DNA of 64,000 nt from Pirellulales bacterium (GCA_019636335.1 JAHBXR010000011.1:124001-188000), one strand, 5' to 3'; shown: positions 38,057 to 46,852, counted from the stretch's first letter. Program-made: numbers and translations. The notes: a model not told the origin generated them from the sequence alone.

Positions 38057-39463
38057 ATGGATGCCGCACACGGTCGATCCCATGCCGAGCAGCACGCCTT
38101 CACGCATTTCCATGCGCGGCGGCGCGAGGGGCTGACCGTCGTCGACCGGCGTGGCATGCTCAAGGCCAGCCTGCTGGGCATCGGCGGATTGACGCTGCCC
38201 GACCTGCTGCGTCTGCGCCACCAGGCGGCCGCCGCGGGCCGGCCGTTGCCGGGTCGCAAGAGCGTCATTCTGCTCTGGATGACCGGAGGCCCCAGCCACA
38301 TCGATACCTGGGACGTCAAGCCCGACGCTCCCGTCGAGATCCGCGGCCCCTTCCGCACGATTCAATCGGCGCTTCCCGGCGTGTTGCTCTGCGAGCATCT
38401 GCCGAAGCAGGCCGCGATGATGGATCGACTGACGATCATTCGCTCGATCGATGCGCGCGGGTCGAATCACGAGCCGAACCAGGTCTTTCAGACGGGCAAC
38501 GTGCTGGCCGAGCCGCGCGTGAATCCCGAGGCCGATAAGTATCCGGCGATTGCCGCCCTGGCCGCCAAGCTGCGCGGCGAGCAGCGTGCCGAGTTACCCC
38601 CTTATGTCGTGCTGAACATGAAGTCGACGTCGCACGTCGCCTGGGGGGGCTATCTCGGCAAGCAACACGATCCGTTCGACGGCAACAAGGTGGGCAAGCT
38701 GTTCGAGTTGCCCAGCGGGCTTTCGCACGAGCGGCTCTATTCGCGCCAGTCGGTCCTGCGGCAACTCGATCGCTTGCGGCGCGATCTCGATCGATCGGGC
38801 TCGCTGGCGGCGATGGATGCCTTCGAGCAACAGGCCGTCGATATGGTCACCGGCGGCGTGGCGCAACGGGTGTTCGACCTGTCGCAAGAATCGGAAGAGA
38901 CGCACCGCCGCTACACGAATCACGTCTGGTGTCAGCAGGCCCTGCTCGCGCGGCGACTCGTCGAAGCGGGCGTCAGCTTTGTCACCCTCGACATGAGCCA
39001 TCACGGCGCTTCGGGGACGTGGGATACGCACGGCGACAACATTCCGCCCTACGGCGGCATCATGAACGGGCTGCGTCCGCTGCTGCCCGTGTTCGACCAC
39101 CTGCTGACGACGCTCGTCGAGGATCTGACCGAACGGGGCTTGATCGACGACGTGCTGGTGCTCGCCATGGGCGAATTCGGCCGCACGCCCAAGATCGGCA
39201 CGCAGGGAAGCACCGACGGCCGCGACCACTGGCCGAACGTCATGTCGATGACGCTGGCCGGGGGCGGGTTCCGTCATGGGCAGGTCATCGGCTCTTCGGA
39301 ACGAGACGGTGGGCAGCCGAAGGAACGCCCCGTCACGCCCGGCGATCTCGCCGCCACGATCTATCACCACCTGGGCGTGCCGCTCGACGCGACCTATCTC
39401 GATCACCGCGGCCGCCCGCGATATATCGTCGAGAACGGCGCGCCGATTTCCGAGCTGCTCTAA
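38057..39463 (+). CDS. DUF1501 domain protein
   Basis: This 468-residue protein is a second DUF1501 member. It opens with an N-terminal Arg-rich segment VVDRRGMLKASLLGIGGL that resembles a late Tat signal. It then has ILLWMTGGPSHIDTWDVKP, RLTIIRSIDARGSNHEPNQ, VSFVTLDMSHHGASGTWDTH and VLAMGEFGRTPKIGTQG with DGRDHWPNVMS, and ends with PISELL as is usual. The metal-type residues of the family are kept. GGAGG lies seven bases before the ATG at 38057. TATACT at 38031-38036 could be a -10 box, but no good -35 is present. No DUF1549/DUF1553 partner adjoins it. Substrate unknown. Confidence 0.9.
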   Translation: MDAAHGRSHAEQHAFTHFHARRREGLTVVDRRGMLKASLLGIGGLTLPDLLRLRHQAAAAGRPLPGRKSVILLWMTGGPSHIDTWDVKPDAPVEIRGPFRTIQSALPGVLLCEHLPKQAAMMDRLTIIRSIDARGSNHEPNQVFQTGNVLAEPRVNPEADKYPAIAALAAKLRGEQRAELPPYVVLNMKSTSHVAWGGYLGKQHDPFDGNKVGKLFELPSGLSHERLYSRQSVLRQLDRLRRDLDRSGSLAAMDAFEQQAVDMVTGGVAQRVFDLSQESEETHRRYTNHVWCQQALLARRLVEAGVSFVTLDMSHHGASGTWDTHGDNIPPYGGIMNGLRPLLPVFDHLLTTLVEDLTERGLIDDVLVLAMGEFGRTPKIGTQGSTDGRDHWPNVMSMTLAGGGFRHGQVIGSSERDGGQPKERPVTPGDLAATIYHHLGVPLDATYLDHRGRPRYIVENGAPISELL

Positions 39464-39528
39464 TCCCCGGCTCGCGCAGAGGCGCGGAGGGGAGCTGAGG
39501 AGTAAGCTGCTCGTCAAATAGATCAGTC

Positions 39529-39602
39529 AAGTGGCACAGGTCGCCGACCTGTGCATTCGCCCTACTCAACATTCTTGCACAGGCCAGCGACCTGTGCCAC
39601 TT
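39529..39602. repeat. Palindromic repeat between convergent genes
   Basis: AAGTGGCACAGGTCG (39529-39543) is perfectly complementary to CGACCTGTGCCACTT (39588-39602). Each half also forms its own hairpin, for example GCACAGGTC-GCC-GACCTGTGC. It lies between the ends of the DUF1501 gene and the small secreted-protein gene and could end transcription from both sides. Confidence 0.75.
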
Positions 39603-39642
39603 TTGTTGCTGCACGCCCTTGCAATCTGCATGGTGGAACCAA

Positions 39643-39990
39643 CTACAGTCGCACGCCGAAACGGCGGGCCTGTTTGGTCATCGCGAACTGAAAGTATTGG
39701 AACGGGTGACGTGGCTGGCGTCGCGCCCAGAGGAAAACCTGCTCGACCTCTTTGCGCGGCAAGCGACCGGCGTCGACCTCGGTGACCACCTCGTCGACGA
39801 AGGCGAACTCGCTCTTGCGTCGCGACTTGAGTCCCTTGTTGAGCATGTCTTTCAGGTCGACTTGAATCGCGCCGTCCAGAGCGCGGCGTTCCGAGACGGC
39901 CCGTTGTTTGGCCAGCGCCGCCGGCAACCAGGAGACAACGGCGCCACCGACGAGCGCGGCCAGAAACGTGCGACGATGGAAGTACCGCAT
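39643..39990 (-). CDS. Small exported protein of unknown function
   Basis: The 115-residue protein begins MRYFHRRTFLAALVGGAVVS, a signal peptide with an RR pair and a cut after ALA near residue 27. The mature part is basic and helical, with DLKDMLNKGLKSRRKSEFAF and ARRQPRHPFQYFQFAMTKQA. GGGAGG lies nine bases upstream of the ATG. I do not recognise a family. It may be a periplasmic binding protein, but nothing in the sequence fixes a role. Confidence 0.7.
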   Translation of the reverse strand: MRYFHRRTFLAALVGGAVVSWLPAALAKQRAVSERRALDGAIQVDLKDMLNKGLKSRRKSEFAFVDEVVTEVDAGRLPRKEVEQVFLWARRQPRHPFQYFQFAMTKQARRFGVRL

Positions 39991-40308
39991 GAAGTGCGCC
40001 TCCCGACGCGTGGTCGTGACAGGGATCTTGCCGTGGTGGATGTGGGAAAGCCACCGAGAAAAGAGGGGAGACTTCTAATCGGTTCTGCCGGGGCCGGCAA
40101 GCCCGACCTCGCGATACGCCGACAAAGACAGGCGTTCACATCGCGCGCTGCTAGCACGCGTTGCAGGCAGAAGGGGGCGACTGCATTCGACCTTGACCCT
40201 GCGGTTCGCAGCCACCTATACTCCCCGCCCTTCGCGGTGAATTAGAGTCTCTTGGGCTTGAGACACGTCCGCGTCCGCATTCAACGATCGTGCTAGGGAG
40301 AGAACGCG
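39991..40308. other. Divergent intergenic region with promoter
   Basis: The 318-base spacer between the small exported protein and the PPIase gene holds one strong rightward promoter (40193-40222). No gene is seen. Confidence 0.45.
40193..40222 (+). promoter_or_regulatory. Sigma70-like promoter of the PPIase gene
   Basis: TTGACC (40193-40198) and TATACT (40217-40222) are 18 bases apart. The ATG follows 87 bases after the -10 box. The boxes match those before the S41 protease gene exactly. Confidence 0.65.
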
Positions 40309-42387
40309 ATGTCCAAGGATGGAATCGTACTCGGCGCCAAGCGCCGGGCCGCCGGCTGGCAAGTCGTCGTGGCGAGTATCGCAACGTCGGCCGTTTCGCT
40401 GGGACTGGTTCTCTCGGGCCTGTCCACGGCAGTCTTCGCTCAAGCGCCGGCGACACGTCCGGCGGCGGGTCCCAAGTTGTCGACGTCGCCACGTTCGGCC
40501 AAGGAAGTGGCCGCCACGCCCGCTCCGGCGGGGAGACCGGTCGTGGGGGGCTCGCCCGACGCCAACAAGCCGCAAATCGTGGCCGTGGTGAATCGAGAAG
40601 ACATCAGCCGCAACGAATTGGCGCAGCAGGCGCTGTGGCACTACGGCGAGGCCGTGCTCGAAAGCCTGGTCAATCGACAAGTCGTGACGCAGCAGTGTGC
40701 CGCGCGCGGCATCACGGTGAAGCCCGAAGAGGTGCGGGCCGAGATCGAGCGCCTGGCGACCCGTTTCGGACTGGCGACCGATCAGTATCTACAGATGCTC
40801 GAAGAAGGTCGCGGCATCACGCCGACACAATACGCCGACGACATGGTCTGGCCGACCCTCGCCCTGCGCAAGGTCGCGGCCGAACGCCTGACCGTGACTC
40901 AAGAAGACATCGATAAGGCCTACGAGACCGAATACGGACCATCGGTCCAGGTGCGCGTCATCGTCTGCGACACGGAGCAGAAGGCGCGGCACGTCCACCA
41001 GATGGTGATGAACGATCCCGAAAATTTTCCGAACATCGCCAAGGATGAATCGGACGATCCCAACAGCGGTAGCGCCCGCGGCCTGATCCAGCCGATTCGT
41101 CGGCATCTGGGCGACCTGGCCGTGGAACAGGCGGCGTTTGCGCTGAAGCAGGGTCAGATCTCGAACATCGTGCCGGTGAACGACAAGTTCGTGATTCTCA
41201 AATGCGAGAAGCACCATCCGGCGCGTCCCGTGGCGATCCGCGAGAATGTCGACAAGATTCTGGCCGAAGCGATCCGCGACAAGAAGCTGCAGGCGGCGGC
41301 GGCCGATCTCTTCAAGGAACTGCAGGCCGCGTCGCAAGTCGAGAATATCTTCAACGATCCCGCCAAGCGCAAGGCGATGCCCGGCGTGGCGGCGATCATC
41401 AACGGGCACAAGATCACGATGCGCGAGCTGGCCGAGGAGTGCATCGATCGCCACGGCGCGGAAGTGCTCGAAGGCACGATCAGCCGCAAGCTGCTCGAAC
41501 AGGCCCTGCGCTCGAAGAACCTGACAATCACCGACGCCGATATCGACGCCGAGATCGCCCAGGCGGCGATGCTCATGGGCAAGTTCACCCCCGACGGCGG
41601 CCCCGACGTGCAGGCCTGGCTCGACGAAGTGATACAAGAGCAGGGCATGCCGATGGACCTCTACGTCCACGATTCGGTCTGGCCGTCGGCCGCGCTCAAG
41701 AAGCTGGTCGGCGACAAGATCGAGGTTACCGAGGCCGATCTGCAGATGGGCTTCGAAGCAAACTTCGGCCCCCGCGTCCGAATTCGGGCGATCGTGCTGA
41801 ACGACATGCGCCGTGCCCAGGAAGTCTGGGAGATGGCCCGCAAGAACCCCGCGTCCGACTACTTCGGTCAACTGGCCGAGCAGTACTCGGTCGAAGCCAG
41901 CAGCCGCGCCCTGGCCGGGCAGGTGCCGCCGGTGCAGCGTCACGGCGGACAACCCATGCTCGAGCAAGAGGCCTTCTCGCTCAAGCCGGGAGAGCTGTCG
42001 GGTATCGTGCAGGTCGAGGACAAGTTCGTCGTCATGCTCTGCGAGGGTCGCACCGAACCGGTCAAGGTCGACTTCGCCGAGGTCCGCGAGGAACTTTTCA
42101 CCGATTTGCGCGAGAAGAAGATGCGCATCTCGATGGCGGATTACTTCGCGCGGTTGAAGGAGACGGCCCAGATCGACAATTACATCGCCGGCACCACGCA
42201 ATCGGGCGTGCGTAACAACGAGAAAATGAAGCTCGACCCGGCGATTCGCAAGGCCAGCGCCACCGAGGAGCTGCAGATGCCGGCCGTCGAAGCGCCCAAG
42301 GAAGCGAAGGCCGCCGAAGGCCTGCCTCGTGCGGGTTCGGCACAACCGGTTCCCCAGGCCGCTCCTCCCGCTCGCACGCGCCGCTAA
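40309..42387 (+). CDS. Exported SurA/PrsA-like foldase with duplicated chaperone-parvulin units
   Basis: The 692-residue protein has a signal anchor or signal peptide (VVVASIATSAVSLGLVLSGL, then AVFAQAP) and a Pro/Ala-rich linker. It then has two similar units. Unit 1 (about 85-345) begins IVAVVNREDISRNELAQQAL and ends in a parvulin-like NIVPVNDKFVILKCE. Unit 2 (about 355-640) begins AAIINGHKITMRELAEECID and ends GIVQVEDKFVVMLCEGR. Each pairs a SurA-N-type helical domain with a degenerate rotamase domain. It should help fold exported proteins in the envelope. A Pro/Ala-rich tail follows. Promoter boxes lie 87 bases upstream and a hairpin follows the stop. Confidence 0.85.
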   Translation: MSKDGIVLGAKRRAAGWQVVVASIATSAVSLGLVLSGLSTAVFAQAPATRPAAGPKLSTSPRSAKEVAATPAPAGRPVVGGSPDANKPQIVAVVNREDISRNELAQQALWHYGEAVLESLVNRQVVTQQCAARGITVKPEEVRAEIERLATRFGLATDQYLQMLEEGRGITPTQYADDMVWPTLALRKVAAERLTVTQEDIDKAYETEYGPSVQVRVIVCDTEQKARHVHQMVMNDPENFPNIAKDESDDPNSGSARGLIQPIRRHLGDLAVEQAAFALKQGQISNIVPVNDKFVILKCEKHHPARPVAIRENVDKILAEAIRDKKLQAAAADLFKELQAASQVENIFNDPAKRKAMPGVAAIINGHKITMRELAEECIDRHGAEVLEGTISRKLLEQALRSKNLTITDADIDAEIAQAAMLMGKFTPDGGPDVQAWLDEVIQEQGMPMDLYVHDSVWPSAALKKLVGDKIEVTEADLQMGFEANFGPRVRIRAIVLNDMRRAQEVWEMARKNPASDYFGQLAEQYSVEASSRALAGQVPPVQRHGGQPMLEQEAFSLKPGELSGIVQVEDKFVVMLCEGRTEPVKVDFAEVREELFTDLREKKMRISMADYFARLKETAQIDNYIAGTTQSGVRNNEKMKLDPAIRKASATEELQMPAVEAPKEAKAAEGLPRAGSAQPVPQAAPPARTRR

Positions 42388-42418
42388 GGCGAGCGTCGTT
42401 CGTGAACCATCGAAGTGT

Positions 42419-42450
42419 CATGGCCACGGCGGTTTTCCGTCGTGGCCATG
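42419..42450 (+). terminator. Hairpin after the PPIase gene
   Basis: A 14-bp stem (42419-42432 with 42437-42450, one G-T pair) closes a TTTT loop. No T run follows, so termination is likely but not certain. It lies between convergent genes. Confidence 0.6.
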
Positions 42451-42515
42451 TGCGTTGTGTGGCGTGGCGGCTTCACGCCCGGCGCCGGGCTTCGCGGCGG
42501 TCATCAACCCGCCGG

Positions 42516-43256
42516 CTAGAATTTCACCACTTGCAGGTCGCCGGCGATCTCCGTCGGCGGAAAGATCGCGCGTGCCACGTTCAGATCGATCGCGTCGGGC
42601 TCGGGGCCGAGCGGATTGACGTGGACCAGCAACAAACGCCCCACTCCGGCCTGCCGCGCCAATTCGGCCACCGGCGTTGTGTAACTGTGTCCGGTCGTGC
42701 GGGCCCAATCGGCCATCGCATCAGGGAAATAGCATTCATGCACGAGCAGGTCGACGCCGCGGATGTGGCGGATATAGTCCGCGTCTTTCGTCGCCGTCGT
42801 GTCGGTCACGTAGGCCATCGATGCCTGGGGCCAATCGAGCCGGAAGCCGGTCGAGCCCCCCGGATGCTCGAGCGGAAAGTGGGTCAGCCGTCCTCCGTGC
42901 ATCAGCGCGGCGTCTCCTTCAAGGGCCCGGAATTCCCACGGCGGATCGACCGGGAAAAGTGGACGCGAGAAGAGATGCTCGCGCACCGCGGCTAGCTTGT
43001 CCGCAGCCCCATGAATCGTGACTCGGCGCATCGACCGCCCCACGAAGATGTCGTGCAGGAAGGTGAGGCCCATGATGTGATCGAGATGCGCGTGCGACAG
43101 GAAGATGTCGAGCTCGTCGGTCACCAAGCGCGGACCGACTCGAAACATGCCCGAGCCGGCGTCGAGCACGATGCCCAGCTCGGGCAGCATCAGGCACGCC
43201 GTGTGCCGGGTCTCGCTGGGGTGATATCCGGTGGTGCCGAGAAAGACGAGCTGCAT
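42516..43256 (-). CDS. Metallo-beta-lactamase-fold hydrolase, RNase Z-like
   Basis: This 246-residue protein is a beta-lactamase-fold metal hydrolase of the RNase Z/ElaC-like branch. It starts MQLVFLGTTGYHPSETRHTA and has the metal motif HAHLDH (55-60) with a preceding LDAGSG. Further ligands appear in YVTDTTATKD and in GVDLLVHECYFPD. The C-terminal His is in LLLVHVNPLGPE. It has no signal peptide. True RNase Z enzymes are longer and carry an exosite arm that is not seen here, so the substrate may be a small phosphodiester or another ester. The gene is convergent with the PPIase gene. Confidence 0.85.
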   Translation of the reverse strand: MQLVFLGTTGYHPSETRHTACLMLPELGIVLDAGSGMFRVGPRLVTDELDIFLSHAHLDHIMGLTFLHDIFVGRSMRRVTIHGAADKLAAVREHLFSRPLFPVDPPWEFRALEGDAALMHGGRLTHFPLEHPGGSTGFRLDWPQASMAYVTDTTATKDADYIRHIRGVDLLVHECYFPDAMADWARTTGHSYTTPVAELARQAGVGRLLLVHVNPLGPEPDAIDLNVARAIFPPTEIAGDLQVVKF

Positions 43257-43383
43257 AAGGCTGTTCTAACGGACGCGGAAGGCGGATCAACAGGGCGAGC
43301 CTAGATCGGCACTTATTGTGCCAGATCGGCCAACCACGGTCGCCTGCCCTCGAAAAACGCCGTTCTTGGGGTCTTTCAGAAGC

Positions 43384-43581
43384 AAACGCAAAGACGCTAA
43401 GGCGCAGAGACGCAGAGAGATACCAGGTGGGTACGTGACGCGCAATAAAAGTGGACAGGCTGCCAGCCTGTGCAGGAATCTTGCGCGAGTTCAAGCATAC
43501 TGCTCAACGCTGACGCAAAATCGAGACAGTACCATCAAAGTGACTGCTCCCTTTGCGTCTTTGCACCTTTGCGTTGAAAAC
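43384..43581. repeat. Paired-arm repeat element 3
   Basis: The left arm AAACGCAAAGACGC continues to about 43420. The right arm CTTTGCGTCTTTGCACC and GCGTTGAAAAC ends at 43581, 16 bases after the rsmG stop in rsmG orientation. The core contains the hairpin ACAGGCT-GCC-AGCCTGT near 43454-43471. Confidence 0.75.
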
Positions 43582-43597
43582 GATTCAACGAAAGACA

Positions 43598-44257
43598 TCA
43601 GGAAGCCGAGCGGCGGCTGAGTTGCAGGATGACGCTCTGCGAATCGGTGCCGTGCAAGGGGTACTCGGCCAGCTTGCGCAGGTCGAGATCGTTCATCAGC
43701 CCGCGATGACGCGCCTCGCCCCGTTCCTCGACCCAGGCGGGGCCTTTGATTACCAGCATGCGCCGGAACGAGCCCCAGTGCGGCTTGACCCATTCGAGCA
43801 GCTTCTCGAGCCGGGCCACCGCGCGCACCACAAGCGTGTCGTAACGGCGCCGCGGCAGATGATCTTGCAAACGCTCGGCGTGGACGTTGATCGGCAGGGG
43901 CAAACGCCGCACGATGTCTTCGACCGCCCGGGCCTTCTTGCCCACCGAATCGATGAGCGCCACCTGGAGATCGTCGCGCACGATGCGGAGCGGGATGCCC
44001 GGCACGCCCCCGCCGGTGCCTACGTCGAGGACGGCTTCGTGCTGTTCCATCAGCTTCGCCAGTTGCAGCGTATCGGCGAGATCGCGCGCCACGAATTTCT
44101 CGTAGCTGGTGTGCCGCGTGAGATTGAGCTTTTCGTTCCACTCCCACAGCAATTGGCAGTATCGATCGAGTTGCTCGACCTGCTCGGGGGGCAAGGCAAT
44201 CGCATGCCGCACAAGTACGGCGTTCAGATCTTCGCCCGTGGAGTTTTCGTCGCTCAT
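43598..44257 (-). CDS. rsmG: 16S rRNA (guanine-N7) methyltransferase RsmG
   Basis: The 219-residue protein matches RsmG (GidB), which methylates G527 of 16S rRNA using S-adenosylmethionine; loss gives low-level streptomycin resistance in other bacteria. It has the N-terminal WEWNEKLNLTRHTSYEKFVA, the SAM motif VLDVGTGGGVPGIPL, IDSVGKKARAVEDIV, and VVRAVARLEKLLEWVKPHW. Length is normal. The ATG at 44257 is preceded in the mRNA by a 9-bp hairpin (44264-44284) whose loop carries GGAG. No mnmG or parA/parB genes adjoin. Confidence 0.95.
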   Translation of the reverse strand: MSDENSTGEDLNAVLVRHAIALPPEQVEQLDRYCQLLWEWNEKLNLTRHTSYEKFVARDLADTLQLAKLMEQHEAVLDVGTGGGVPGIPLRIVRDDLQVALIDSVGKKARAVEDIVRRLPLPINVHAERLQDHLPRRRYDTLVVRAVARLEKLLEWVKPHWGSFRRMLVIKGPAWVEERGEARHRGLMNDLDLRKLAEYPLHGTDSQSVILQLSRRSAS

Positions 44258-44263
44258 GGGTAG

Positions 44264-44284
44264 GTCAGGTACTCCGTACCTGAC
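44264..44284. repeat. Short palindrome before rsmG (GTAGGTCA...TGAC family, copy 1)
   Basis: GTCAGGTAC-TCC-GTACCTGAC is a perfect 9-bp stem with a three-base loop. The same outer bases with different inner arms recur at 46031-46051 and 46824-46845. In rsmG mRNA the hairpin ends about six bases before the ATG. Confidence 0.7.
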
Positions 44285-44330
44285 AATGGTGTTAGTGTTC
44301 TGTCAAAGCCTAATTTTCGGTTCCCCAGCC

Positions 44331-44568
44331 GGGTAGCACCGACGAGGGTGCGGCGCGACGTCGCACACAACAACACACTCGAGTCGCACCGTCGTCGGTG
44401 TTGCGCAGCAACCAGAGGGTTGATCGGGCCTGCACATTTCAGCAGCGCAGCCTCATCACAACGCCGGTCCGGTCGAAACGAACATCTTGTCGCTGCGCGA
44501 CACCGACGAGCTTCCGACTTGCACGAGAAAAGTTTTAAACCGTCTCCGGAAACTCGTCGGTGCTACCC
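44331..44568. repeat. 238-base MITE-like element with perfect 16-base terminal inverted repeats
   Basis: GGGTAGCACCGACGAG (44331-44346) is complementary to CTCGTCGGTGCTACCC (44553-44568). Inside are two more copies of the CACCGACGA core in opposite orientation (near 44385-44402 and 44500-44510). The unit therefore folds as two adjacent hairpins, 44337-44402 and 44500-44562. No coding capacity and no clear target duplication are seen. Confidence 0.75.
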
Positions 44569-44740
44569 CCCTAGTCCAGCGTCACACAATGATGCGTGCC
44601 CTACGAACGTATCGCACGCGCCGCGATTGAACCAGGGGCGAGCGGGCACGAAACGCGGCGGAATTTGCCCGGCCTGTGCGGCCTGGGTATGCTGCGAAGC
44701 AGCGATTTTCCCGCCCTGCCGCCTCGAAGGACCCACCGCG

Positions 44741-46030
44741 ATGTACGATCCCGTCAGCCGACGAGAATTCCTGCGGCGCGCCGCACTGGCCGGCGCCGCG
44801 ACCGCCACGGCGAGCATGCTCCCCCGGCCGCTGCTGGCGGCCACGCGCTCGCCCAACGAGAAGCTGAACCTCGGCGTCATCGGCGTGGCGGCGCAGGGAC
44901 GCTACAACCTCGACAACGTGGCGACCGAAAACATCGTGGCCCTGTGCGACATCGACGCCCAGCGGCTGGCTGGCGCCAAAGAGGCGTACCCCAAGGCCGA
45001 GACCTACGCCGACTATCGCCAACTGCTCGAGCGCAAGGATCTCGACGGGGTGGTGATTGCCACGCCCGACCATTCGCACGCGATTCCCACCGCCTGGGCC
45101 CTGAAGGCCGGTCTCGACGTCTATTGCGAGAAGCCCCTCGCACACTCCGTGTGGGAAGTGCGCCAGGTGCGCGAGCTGGCCAAGCAACACAACGCCGTCA
45201 CGCAGATGGGCACGCAGATTCACGCCGGCGACAACTATCGCCGCGTCGTCGAGCTGATCAAGTCGGGCGCGATCGGGCCAGTCCGCAAGGTGCTCGTCTG
45301 GCAGGGCAATCGCATCGCGGTACCAGGGGTGCGCGTGGCCGAAGCGACGCCGCCGGCGCATGTCGATTACGACCTTTGGGTCGGGCCCGCCCCGATGCGA
45401 CCCTTCCACCCCTCGCACTTCCATTTCAACTGGCGCTACTGGTTCGACTTCGGCGGGGGCATTCTGGCCGACATGGGCTGCCACTACATCGATCTGCCCT
45501 ACTGGGCACTCGATCTCCGCGCGCCGACCAAGGTCAGCGCGAAAGGCGAGCTCGCCCAGGAAGGCGAGAACGACGTGCCGGCCCACATGCAGGCCGATTG
45601 GCATTTCGCGGCGCGGGGCGAGCAGCCGGCGGTCGACATCACCTGGTACCACGGCAGTTGGATGCCCGAGGGGGCCGAGGAATACAAGAAAGGGGCCGCC
45701 GTGTTGTTCGAGGGAGATCGCGGACGGCTCTTGGCCGATTACGGTTCCCGCCAACTCTTCATGAATGACGGCGCGACGGTCGAAACGCCCGAGCCCAGCA
45801 TTCCCAACTCGATCGGTCACCATCAGGAGTGGATTGCCGCGGTGAAGAGCCGCGGGCCGACCACCTGCAACTTCGACTATTCCGGCGCCCTCGCCGAAGC
45901 GGTCCTCCTGGGCAACGTGGCCTATCGCTCCGGCGAAGAGATCTCATGGGACGCCGACAAGCTGACGACAAACTCATCGAACGCAGATCAGTACCTCAAG
46001 CGCGAATACCGCCAAGGCTGGGTTTTGTAG
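44741..46030 (+). CDS. Gfo/Idh/MocA oxidoreductase with Tat signal
   Basis: This 429-residue protein starts with a twin-arginine signal (SRREFLRRAALAGAATATAS, cut after LAA) and continues as a Gfo/Idh/MocA dehydrogenase. It has LNLGVIGVAAQGRYN, DGVVIATPDHSHAIPTAWAL, the EKP motif in VYCEKPLAHSVWEVRQ, and the C-domain segment FDFGGGILADMGCHYIDLPY. Planctomycetes carry many such exported members thought to act on sugars in the periplasm with tightly held NAD(P). The frame is open upstream, but the ATG at 44741 has GAAGGA nine bases before it and starts the signal. It ends next to a palindrome and a paired-arm repeat. Confidence 0.9.
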   Translation: MYDPVSRREFLRRAALAGAATATASMLPRPLLAATRSPNEKLNLGVIGVAAQGRYNLDNVATENIVALCDIDAQRLAGAKEAYPKAETYADYRQLLERKDLDGVVIATPDHSHAIPTAWALKAGLDVYCEKPLAHSVWEVRQVRELAKQHNAVTQMGTQIHAGDNYRRVVELIKSGAIGPVRKVLVWQGNRIAVPGVRVAEATPPAHVDYDLWVGPAPMRPFHPSHFHFNWRYWFDFGGGILADMGCHYIDLPYWALDLRAPTKVSAKGELAQEGENDVPAHMQADWHFAARGEQPAVDITWYHGSWMPEGAEEYKKGAAVLFEGDRGRLLADYGSRQLFMNDGATVETPEPSIPNSIGHHQEWIAAVKSRGPTTCNFDYSGALAEAVLLGNVAYRSGEEISWDADKLTTNSSNADQYLKREYRQGWVL

Positions 46031-46051
46031 GTCACGCACTCCGTGCGTGAC
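46031..46051. repeat. Short palindrome, copy 2 of the GTAGGTCA family
   Basis: GTCACGCAC-TCC-GTGCGTGAC is a perfect stem directly after the oxidoreductase stop. It has the TTTTGTAG flank shared with copy 3 and the CTCCG loop of copy 1, but different arm bases. Confidence 0.7.
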
Positions 46052-46056
46052 AGGGA

Positions 46057-46300
46057 TTTAACGCAAAGACGCCAAGAGACAAAGGCGCAAAGACTGAGTT
46101 GGTGAAGTGCGCATGTCTGTCGCTCGAAGGTTGCGCAGCAGTTTTTTAACCACACGTCGTCGTGTCGTGGTGCCGCCGTGGTAAGTCGAATGCTTCACCA
46201 CAACGGCACGACGGGCACAACGCTGTGAGATCAGCGCGCGATTCGGATCTGCGCTCGCGCTCCTTTGCGTCTTTGCTCCTTCGCGCCTTGGCGTTGAAGA
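46057..46300. repeat. Paired-arm repeat element 4
   Basis: The left arm TTTAACGCAAAGACGCCAAG begins 26 bases after the oxidoreductase stop. The right arm CTTTGCGTCTTTGC through TTGGCGTTGAAG ends six bases from the gdx stop. The core holds a bulged hairpin (46164-46212) with arms GCCGCCGTGGT and ACCACAACGGC. It fills the gap between two convergent genes. Confidence 0.75.
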
Positions 46301-46306
46301 GTGTGA

Positions 46307-46621
46307 TCAAGCCGTGAGCTTCAAGCCTACGATGCCGGCGACGACCAGGCCGATGCAGGCCAGGCGAGCGGGCGAGACCGACTCGCCGAACAGGGCGATT
46401 CCCACGGCAGCCGTGCCGACGGCGCCGATGCCGGTCCAGATGGCGTAGCCCGTGCCGAGCGGAATGGTGCGGATCGCCTGCGCCAGCGTGAAGAAGCTCA
46501 CGAGCATGGCGAGGATCGTGACGACGCTGGGCCAGAGCCGCGTGAAGCCATCGGTGTATTTGAGGCCCGTCGCCCACACGACCTCGAAAGCCCCTGCTAC
46601 GATGAGAAGCAGCCAGTCCAT
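46307..46621 (-). CDS. gdx: Guanidinium exporter of the SMR family (Gdx/SugE)
   Basis: The 104-residue protein has four membrane segments and the Gdx-type signatures of small multidrug resistance transporters: [20 protein letters not shown] with the essential Glu13, then [20 protein letters not shown] and [18 protein letters not shown]. The Gdx subgroup exports guanidinium in exchange for protons as an antiparallel dimer; the W-T-G pattern and Lys after GL separate it from EmrE-type drug pumps. I looked for a guanidine riboswitch upstream and did not find a convincing one. It is convergent with the oxidoreductase, with a repeat element between. Confidence 0.9.
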   Translation of the reverse strand: MDWLLLIVAGAFEVVWATGLKYTDGFTRLWPSVVTILAMLVSFFTLAQAIRTIPLGTGYAIWTGIGAVGTAAVGIALFGESVSPARLACIGLVVAGIVGLKLTA

Positions 46622-46823
46622 CTCGTTCCATGCTCCGTGCGGGAATTGATTATGTAGTTCGTGGAAGTGTGATTGCGTCAGGCAGGGGAAACAACTGACG
46701 AGAGCGCGAGGACCGCCGTCGTGGCGTTGGATCGTTGTGGTTAGCTACTTCGGCTGCGGAAGGATTCGATTACCACCACGGCACGGCAGAGGATTCCGAG
46801 CAGTAGAGTTTCTTCTGCAATTT

Positions 46824-46845
46824 GTCAGGTACGCGCGTACCTGAC
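46824..46845. repeat. Perfect 22-base palindrome, copy 3 of the GTAGGTCA family
   Basis: GTCAGGTACGC is followed directly by its complement GCGTACCTGAC. On the minus strand it is preceded by TTTTGTAG, as in copy 2. Confidence 0.7.
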
Positions 46846-46852
46846 CTACAAA

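Noticed and set aside
46622-46790. Possible guanidine riboswitch upstream of gdx
   Set aside because: Single ACGR-like bases occur, but the tandem small stems of the mini-ykkC type and the guanidine-I core are not present.
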